From: Mesorhizobium temperatum
Lineage (GTDB): Bacteria; Pseudomonadota; Alphaproteobacteria; Rhizobiales; Rhizobiaceae
Direction: 5' to 3'
Assembly: GCF_002284575.1 (NCBI RefSeq)
Contig: NZ_NPKJ01000007.1
Span: 414-64,413, forward strand
Length of the DNA stretch: 64,000 nucleotides
The position numbers were made by a program, and so were the translations under genes. Each line of letters begins with the position of its first letter. Positions within the stretch are counted from its first letter, which is position 1. Of the stretch, positions 62,012 to 64,000 are shown piece after piece. The notes below the pieces were generated by a model, which saw only the letters and a list, made by a program, of their open reading frames with translations, was not told where the DNA came from and did not search any database.

Positions 62012-63361
62012 TCAAACTAACCCGGGGACCACGAAAACCAGCCAGGCGATGACAGGACCGATGATGGCGATGAGCGCGCTGTAGATCAGCAACGTCTTGA
62101 GCACGCTCTCGCGCTCTGCTTCCCGGGCATTGGCGACGACCAGCGCACCGTTGGTCGAAAACGGACTGGTGTCAACGATGGTGGTGGAGATCGCGATCGC
62201 GGCAACCACACCTATGGCACTGATCTGTCCCTGCAGGAGGAAGGGGACGGCCAGTGGAATGATGGCTCCCAGCAATGCCGTGGATGAGGCGAATGCCGAT
62301 ACAATGGCGCCGGTGAAGCAGAGGAGGAGTGCAACCAGCAGCGGCATGCCCAGGCTAGAAATGCCGTGGGCGACGTAGTCGATCGTGCCGATCTTCTCCA
62401 TGACGCCGACATAGGTGATGATGCCGGCGATCAGGAGCACCGTCGACCAGCTGACCTTGTCGATCGCTGCCTTTTGGGTCTTCGGCGAGAGGAGTGCGAG
62501 CGCGACCGCGACAGTGATCGCCACCAGGCCGACATTGAACTTGAAGACAAGTGCGCCGACCGCGAGCGCGGTTAGGCCGATTAATGTCGTCAATCTTTCC
62601 GTCGTCAGGCCGGAAAGCGCCGAAACATTTTTTTTCTGCTCCTCAAAGACGTGATGGCTGATCGGAGTAGCCGGCGTGCCGCCGTGGCCGACGATTGACT
62701 GCGTCACGCCCTCGGGGTGGAGGTCAGGCAGCGGTCCCGACGCGATCGAATACTTACGCAGCACCTTCGAGCCGCCGAAGACGAAGAATACGAGGACGGC
62801 GATGGCCAGGTTGAAGAAGAAGCTGGAGAGGAACAGTGATGTCGGCGCGAACGGCAACCCCGCCTTTTCGACGATTTGGTTGGTGATGCCGCCATAGACG
62901 CTGATCGGCGAAAAGCCGCCCGCCTGTGCACCGTGAATAACCATCAATCCCATCATGACCGGATTGATGCGGTACTGGAACGCAAAACCCAGCGCCACCG
63001 GGGCCAGGATGGCGACCGCCGCAGGTCCGAGCGCACCGAAGCCGGTGATGACGGCGGCGACCAGGAACATGACCCAGGGAATCCACGCCACATGTCCGCG
63101 CACCAGTTTGACCGCGCCCTCGACCAGCCAATCGATAGTACCGTTGATCTGGGCGATGGCGAACAGGTAGGTAATGCCGACCAGTGTCAGGAAGAGGTCG
63201 CTCGGGAAGCCAGCAAATATTTCCACCGGCTTCATAGCCATGATGAGCGAGCCGACCAGAAAGGCGCATGCGAAGGCGAGTGCGCCCATATTGATCGGCT
63301 GGATGGTGGCGATCACGAACATGCCGACCAGCAGCGCGATCGACAGAATCTGGATGTTCAT
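62012..63361 (-). CDS. matC: MatC-like malonate/dicarboxylate carrier
   Basis: An integral membrane protein of 449 residues with about 11-12 helices, of the dicarboxylate carrier MatC group. The N-terminal NIQILSIALLVGMFVIATIQPINMGALAF and the inner repeat VIHGAQAGGFSPISVYGGIT are typical; the second half repeats with LVALLLCFTGAIVSAFASSTALLGA and SPFSTNGALVVA. A loop of about 60 residues between the halves is hydrophilic. In rhizobia MatC imports malonate for the synthetase MatB, whose gene lies just upstream on the same strand. Confidence 0.88.
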   Translation of the reverse strand: MNIQILSIALLVGMFVIATIQPINMGALAFACAFLVGSLIMAMKPVEIFAGFPSDLFLTLVGITYLFAIAQINGTIDWLVEGAVKLVRGHVAWIPWVMFLVAAVITGFGALGPAAVAILAPVALGFAFQYRINPVMMGLMVIHGAQAGGFSPISVYGGITNQIVEKAGLPFAPTSLFLSSFFFNLAIAVLVFFVFGGSKVLRKYSIASGPLPDLHPEGVTQSIVGHGGTPATPISHHVFEEQKKNVSALSGLTTERLTTLIGLTALAVGALVFKFNVGLVAITVAVALALLSPKTQKAAIDKVSWSTVLLIAGIITYVGVMEKIGTIDYVAHGISSLGMPLLVALLLCFTGAIVSAFASSTALLGAIIPLAVPFLLQGQISAIGVVAAIAISTTIVDTSPFSTNGALVVANAREAERESVLKTLLIYSALIAIIGPVIAWLVFVVPGLV

Positions 63362-63472
63362 AGCTTCCTCCCTCGGGAAACGCCTTCAGGCGCCCGTTCT
63401 CATTTCCATCGGTGGTAGATCAGCCTGCGTTGGTCTCGCTCCCAAGCACCAACGCAGGGTAGTCAGCGCCTC

Positions 63473-64000
63473 CTAGGAGGCGGGCATGTAAAGGTTGCTG
63501 AACCGGTCGCGCAGAAGGTTCTTCTGCACCTTTCCCATGGTGTTGCGCGGAAGGTCCTCGGCGAAGATCACCCGTTTCGGCTGCTTGTAGCGCGCGAGGC
63601 GGTCGCGCAGCGCGTTGAGCACGGCCTTTTCGTCCATTGTGGCACCGGGCTTGAGCACCACGATGGCCGTCACCCCCTCGCCGAAATCCGGATGTGCAAT
63701 GCCGATGACCGCACTCTCGGCGACACCGTCGAGTTGATCGATCTCACCCTCGACTTCCTTCGGGTAGATATTATAGCCGCCGGAGATCACCAGGTCCTTG
63801 TCGCGGCCGACGATGTGGAGATAGCCCGCCTCATCGATCTTGCCGAGGTCGCCGCTGATGAAATAGCCGTCCTTGGTGAACTCCGCCGCCGTCTTTTCAG
63901 GCATCCGCCAGTAACCTTTGAAAACGTTCGGGCCCTTGATCTCGACCATGCCGGTTTCGCCTGGTCCGAGCGTCTCGCCCGTGGCTGGATCGGTGACCCT
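63473..64000 (-). CDS. matB: Malonyl-CoA synthetase MatB, 3' part
   Basis: The C-terminal 175 residues of an acyl-CoA synthetase of the ANL family; the gene continues beyond the right edge in an open frame. Visible motifs are GPNVFKGYWRMPEKT, the A7/A8 region YFISGDLGKIDEAGYLHIVGR and KDLVISGGYNIYPKEVE, and the catalytic lysine near the end in LPRNTMGKVQKNLLRD. The family identity as MatB rests on these and on the matC gene 111 bases downstream. It converts malonate, CoA and ATP to malonyl-CoA. Confidence 0.88.
   Translation of the reverse strand, partial: RVTDPATGETLGPGETGMVEIKGPNVFKGYWRMPEKTAAEFTKDGYFISGDLGKIDEAGYLHIVGRDKDLVISGGYNIYPKEVEGEIDQLDGVAESAVIGIAHPDFGEGVTAIVVLKPGATMDEKAVLNALRDRLARYKQPKRVIFAEDLPRNTMGKVQKNLLRDRFSNLYMPAS

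Noticed and set aside
1-64000. CRISPR array, rRNA or tRNA genes
   Set aside because: No regularly spaced repeats and no rRNA or tRNA signatures were noticed anywhere in the window.

Overview
The window looks like a chromosomal segment of an alphaproteobacterium of the order Hyphomicrobiales (Rhizobiales), most likely Mesorhizobium or a close relative. The reasons are high GC, a rhizobial RIME-type palindromic repeat, EcfG-type stress promoters (GGAAC-N16/17-CGTT), an HWE histidine kinase, a y4hA/ChaA-type antiporter, a matB-matC malonate pair and a BTLCP protease. No rRNA, tRNA, CRISPR array, integrase or intact transposase gene was found.

Region 1 (about 0.4-11.7 kb) is a set of small stress-type genes: a GNAT acetyltransferase, DUF2267, DUF3309, an HWE kinase, a ribbon-helix-helix protein, an HD-domain hydrolase, DUF427, a CBS-pair protein, a site-2 protease fused to CBS domains, a TerC-family membrane protein and a Ca2+/H+ antiporter. 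Four exact and two near-exact EcfG promoters sit in front of genes on both strands, so much of this region looks like a general-stress-response regulon.

Region 2 (about 12.3-35.9 kb) is a defence island with two divergently transcribed blocks. On the minus strand ten reading frames run almost without gaps. They are a BPTD_3080-type restriction helicase, a small unknown protein, a PD-(D/E)xK-like protein, a large beta-class adenine methyltransferase, a DUF4357 protein, a DUF262 GmrSD-like nuclease, a 29-residue relic, an HNH nuclease, a cysteine-rich protein and a RelE-UvrD helicase. The methyltransferase and the HNH protein end in nearly the same 16-residue tail. On the plus strand is a Druantia type III pair: druE (2010 aa) is intact, but druH carries a frameshift and an in-frame stop.

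Region 3 (about 36-51 kb) begins with a NUDIX hydrolase and then holds a surface-glycan cluster: four glycosyltransferases of different types, three sulfotransferases, three tandem TPR/GT9-like paralogs, an MsbA-like exporter, a GSCFA protein and a TylF-type methyltransferase. It probably makes and exports a sulfated glycan.

Region 4 (about 51.4-53.5 kb) contains a transglutaminase-like protease, a small secreted protein and a decayed vapBC toxin-antitoxin locus.

Region 5 (53.7-61.8 kb) is a catabolic cluster: SDR, PotABCD-like ABC transporter, histidinol-dehydrogenase-like enzyme, zinc alcohol dehydrogenase and a HutC-type GntR regulator. Two GntR-type operator candidates lie before the SDR gene and before the transporter operon. 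The gene set resembles those for dihydroxypropanesulfonate (DHPS) oxidation. Region 6 (62-64 kb) is a malonate pair, matC and the 3' part of matB.
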